A DNA stretch of 8,337 bases from an uncultured Bacteroides sp. (GTDB lineage: Bacteria > Bacteroidota > Bacteroidia > Bacteroidales > Bacteroidaceae). The DNA lies in NCBI GenBank assembly GCA_959606905.1, contig CAUHML010000142.1, forward strand, positions 1 through 8,337, read 5' to 3'. The notes beneath the pieces are model-generated. The model was not told where the DNA came from, searched no databases, and saw nothing but the letters and a program-made list of their open reading frames with translations. Shown piece by piece: positions 6,851 through 8,337 of the stretch. A program made the translations under genes and the position numbers. Every line of letters begins with the position of its first letter. Positions within the stretch are counted from its first letter, which is position 1.

Positions 6851-7882
6851 TCAACCTACAATCCCTTCTATTTTTGCAATAACTTGTTCCGGCTTTATAT
6901 CTCTTAAACAGGCATAATCACCACGCCAGCAAGGCTTCTGTCCATATACAGAGCAGGGACGGCATGATAAATCAAGCTGCACGGTATTAACCGGCAATTG
7001 CTTCCAGCCCATAAAACCGGCATAAGGATGAGTGGCCCCCCAAATAGAAACAACCGGAATATTGACCAAGGACGCCAAATGCATATTGGCAGAATCCATT
7101 GAAAGCATCACATCCAAATGGCTCATCAGATTCAGCTCGGTACGCATATTCAGTTTACCGATCATTGAAACAACAGAAGGATATTTAGCAATCCATGCGT
7201 CAAACACTTCCTGCTCGCTTTTACCACCTCCAAAAAGAAACACTTTCACTTGTGGGCTAGCCGCAAAATGCGCTATAACCTGTTCCTGCAAGTCTAACGG
7301 ATAAATCTTACCTCTGTGTTTGGCAAAAGGAGCTATACCAATCCATTTTTGATTTTCTTTAGGTCCTGTGACTGGCTCTATCTCTGCAAAGTTGCCTTTT
7401 CCTTCGCCATAAATAGAAGAGAAATTTAATAAAACCGGCAAACCGAGCTTCTCAAACACATCGGCATAACGGCGAAAAGAACTCTTCTGATTCTCCATCA
7501 CCTTATCGTGACGACGAACCAGTTTCTTTTTACCGGCCCTTCCCTTACATATGGAAGCTACCGGTTTATTGGCAAGACGGAATCGCAGACATAAATATTT
7601 GGAACGAAGCACATGATGAAAATCTGCAATGTAATCAAAATGCATCGCTTTCAACTCCGAATAGAGGCTATTCAAGCCCCAAAGCCCCTTGTGTTTGCCT
7701 GTTAAGTCAGCTCCGACAAAACCGACATTCGCAGGCAGCCCCTGAAAGAGCGGCTGCCATACAGCACGACTTAACACTGTTATTTCGTGCTGCGGGTATT
7801 GCACAGCCAGCGAATGTATTACCGGTATTGTCATGGCTACATCGCCAAGAGCTGAAAAACGAATAATGAGAATACGCGCCAT
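6851..7882 (-). CDS. GT9-family (heptosyltransferase-like) glycosyltransferase with four-Cys tail
   Basis: A 343-residue GT9 enzyme resembling ADP-heptose:LPS heptosyltransferases. The N-terminus ARILIIRFSALGDVAMTIP is typical, with D14 at the position of the proposed catalytic base of E. coli WaaC. The donor-site motif is S261-M-D-S-A-N-M-H268, close to the family DTG/DSG-x-x-H pattern, followed by VVSIWGATHPYAGF (277-290). The C-terminal C307-R-P-C310 ... C318 ... C325 set recurs in GT9 proteins of Bacteroidetes and other phyla; a structural metal or disulfide role is possible but not shown. There is no signal peptide. Its ATG follows the DUF4254 stop by only 3 bp, so the two are almost certainly cotranscribed and perhaps translationally coupled. 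The acceptor is probably an inner-core sugar such as Kdo or the first hexose/heptose. Confidence 0.9.
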   Translation of the reverse strand: MARILIIRFSALGDVAMTIPVIHSLAVQYPQHEITVLSRAVWQPLFQGLPANVGFVGADLTGKHKGLWGLNSLYSELKAMHFDYIADFHHVLRSKYLCLRFRLANKPVASICKGRAGKKKLVRRHDKVMENQKSSFRRYADVFEKLGLPVLLNFSSIYGEGKGNFAEIEPVTGPKENQKWIGIAPFAKHRGKIYPLDLQEQVIAHFAASPQVKVFLFGGGKSEQEVFDAWIAKYPSVVSMIGKLNMRTELNLMSHLDVMLSMDSANMHLASLVNIPVVSIWGATHPYAGFMGWKQLPVNTVQLDLSCRPCSVYGQKPCWRGDYACLRDIKPEQVIAKIEGIVG

Positions 7883-7885
7883 TCG

Positions 7886-8337
7886 TTATTTTTTAGCATA
7901 AAGCACCGGATTCAATGCCGGGTCATTATACATCTTCATCTGTTTATATACTTTCATATATTTTCTCCCGGCTTCGATATCAGCTAATAACTGCTCAATA
8001 GCCGTAGAGAGGTCTTTACGTTGTTCCAGCAGGATATTCAGCTTAGTCTGACATTGAAGACGGTGTTCCTCTGTAGTATCCGTACGTTCCACTTCCTGCT
8101 GCATGTGGTAAATTTTCAATGCAAGAATTGACAAGCGGTCAATAGCCCACGCAGGACTTTCCGTATTGATCGTTGCATCAGAGAGAGGTTTTACTTCTTT
8201 GTATTTGTCTAAAAAGTAACTATCGATTAATTCCACCAAGTCTGTACGATCCTGATTTGATTTATCAATTCTTCTTTTCAAAGCCAATGCTTCTACCGGA
8301 TCAATCTGCGGGTCACGGATAATATCCTCAAAATGCC
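7886..8337 (-). CDS. DUF4254 protein (N-terminal part beyond the window)
   Basis: The visible 149 residues are the C-terminal part of a DUF4254-family protein, a conserved family of about 200 residues with no established function. The frame stays open through the right edge of the window (HFEDIIRDPQIDPVEALALKRRIDK), so the TTG at 8287 that could be taken as a start is an internal Leu codon. The protein appears all-helical and highly charged, with heptad-like stretches (residues about 60-115 of the visible part) and no membrane segment, signal peptide or catalytic motif that I recognise. DUF4254 genes are commonly found next to GT9 genes in Bacteroidetes; here the GT9 ATG is 3 bp downstream. 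A role as partner or regulator of that transferase is a guess from this linkage. The assignment rests on the family-like DIIRDPxIDP segment. Confidence 0.75.
   Translation of the reverse strand, partial: HFEDIIRDPQIDPVEALALKRRIDKSNQDRTDLVELIDSYFLDKYKEVKPLSDATINTESPAWAIDRLSILALKIYHMQQEVERTDTTEEHRLQCQTKLNILLEQRKDLSTAIEQLLADIEAGRKYMKVYKQMKMYNDPALNPVLYAKK

Noticed and set aside
6845..6852. Possible minus-strand -7 element GATATTTG before the second GT4
   Set aside because: It has one mismatch to TAnnTTTG, overlaps the GT9 stop codon and lacks a clear -33 box; too weak to list as a promoter.
7032..7304. Plus-strand open frame of 90 codons opposite the minus-strand GT9
   Set aside because: It covers the conserved donor-site region of the GT9 on the other strand and resembles no protein family.
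1..8337. Mobile element, CRISPR array, defence system, tRNA or rRNA
   Set aside because: No transposase, integrase, direct-repeat array, defence-gene motif or RNA gene pattern was seen on either strand; all long frames are glycan-assembly proteins or DUF4254.

Overview
The window looks like part of a surface-glycan locus, most likely lipopolysaccharide/lipooligosaccharide core assembly, from a Bacteroidales genome (Bacteroides/Phocaeicola-like). The lineage is an inference. It rests on the protein types (a DUF4254 protein next to a GT9 transferase, a Bacteroidetes-style Kdo/WaaP-type kinase, LicD and FkbM genes), moderately AT-rich DNA, generally weak Shine-Dalgarno sequences, and two good TAnnTTTG -7 elements of the kind used by the Bacteroides primary sigma factor.

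Layout. (1) About 1-3529, plus strand: a compact four-gene run. It holds a LicC-like nucleotidyltransferase (its start codon lies just outside the window), a LicD-family transferase, a GT4 glycosyltransferase and an FkbM-type methyltransferase; the last two are joined by an ATGA overlap. (2) 3530-4441, minus strand: a small sugar/LPS kinase. Its stop codon directly abuts the FkbM stop. (3) 4442-4672: a divergent, T-rich promoter region of about 230 bp with one TAnnTTTG element in each direction. (4) 4673-5731, plus strand: a GT9 (heptosyltransferase-like) gene. (5) 5714-8337, minus strand: a run read leftwards of a DUF4254 protein (cut by the window end), a second GT9 with a four-cysteine C-terminus, and a second GT4. 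The last gene overlaps the plus-strand GT9 tail-to-tail by 18 bp.

How the genes may work together. The two GT4 and two GT9 enzymes would add successive sugars to a lipid-linked core on the cytoplasmic face of the inner membrane. The kinase would phosphorylate Kdo or another core sugar. The nucleotidyltransferase would make a CDP-activated head group (phosphocholine, phosphoethanolamine or 2-aminoethylphosphonate) that LicD moves onto a sugar. FkbM would add a methyl group. The gene set implies a core with at least three kinds of non-sugar decoration. No mobile element, RNA gene or CRISPR array was seen. The most unusual sequence-level points are the terminator-less convergent junctions, one of them an 18-bp near-palindrome that gives both proteins the same Gln-Leu-Ser ending; a 9-bp inverted repeat around one promoter; a cysteine cluster in the kinase; and the possible phosphonate/phospho-amine decoration pair.
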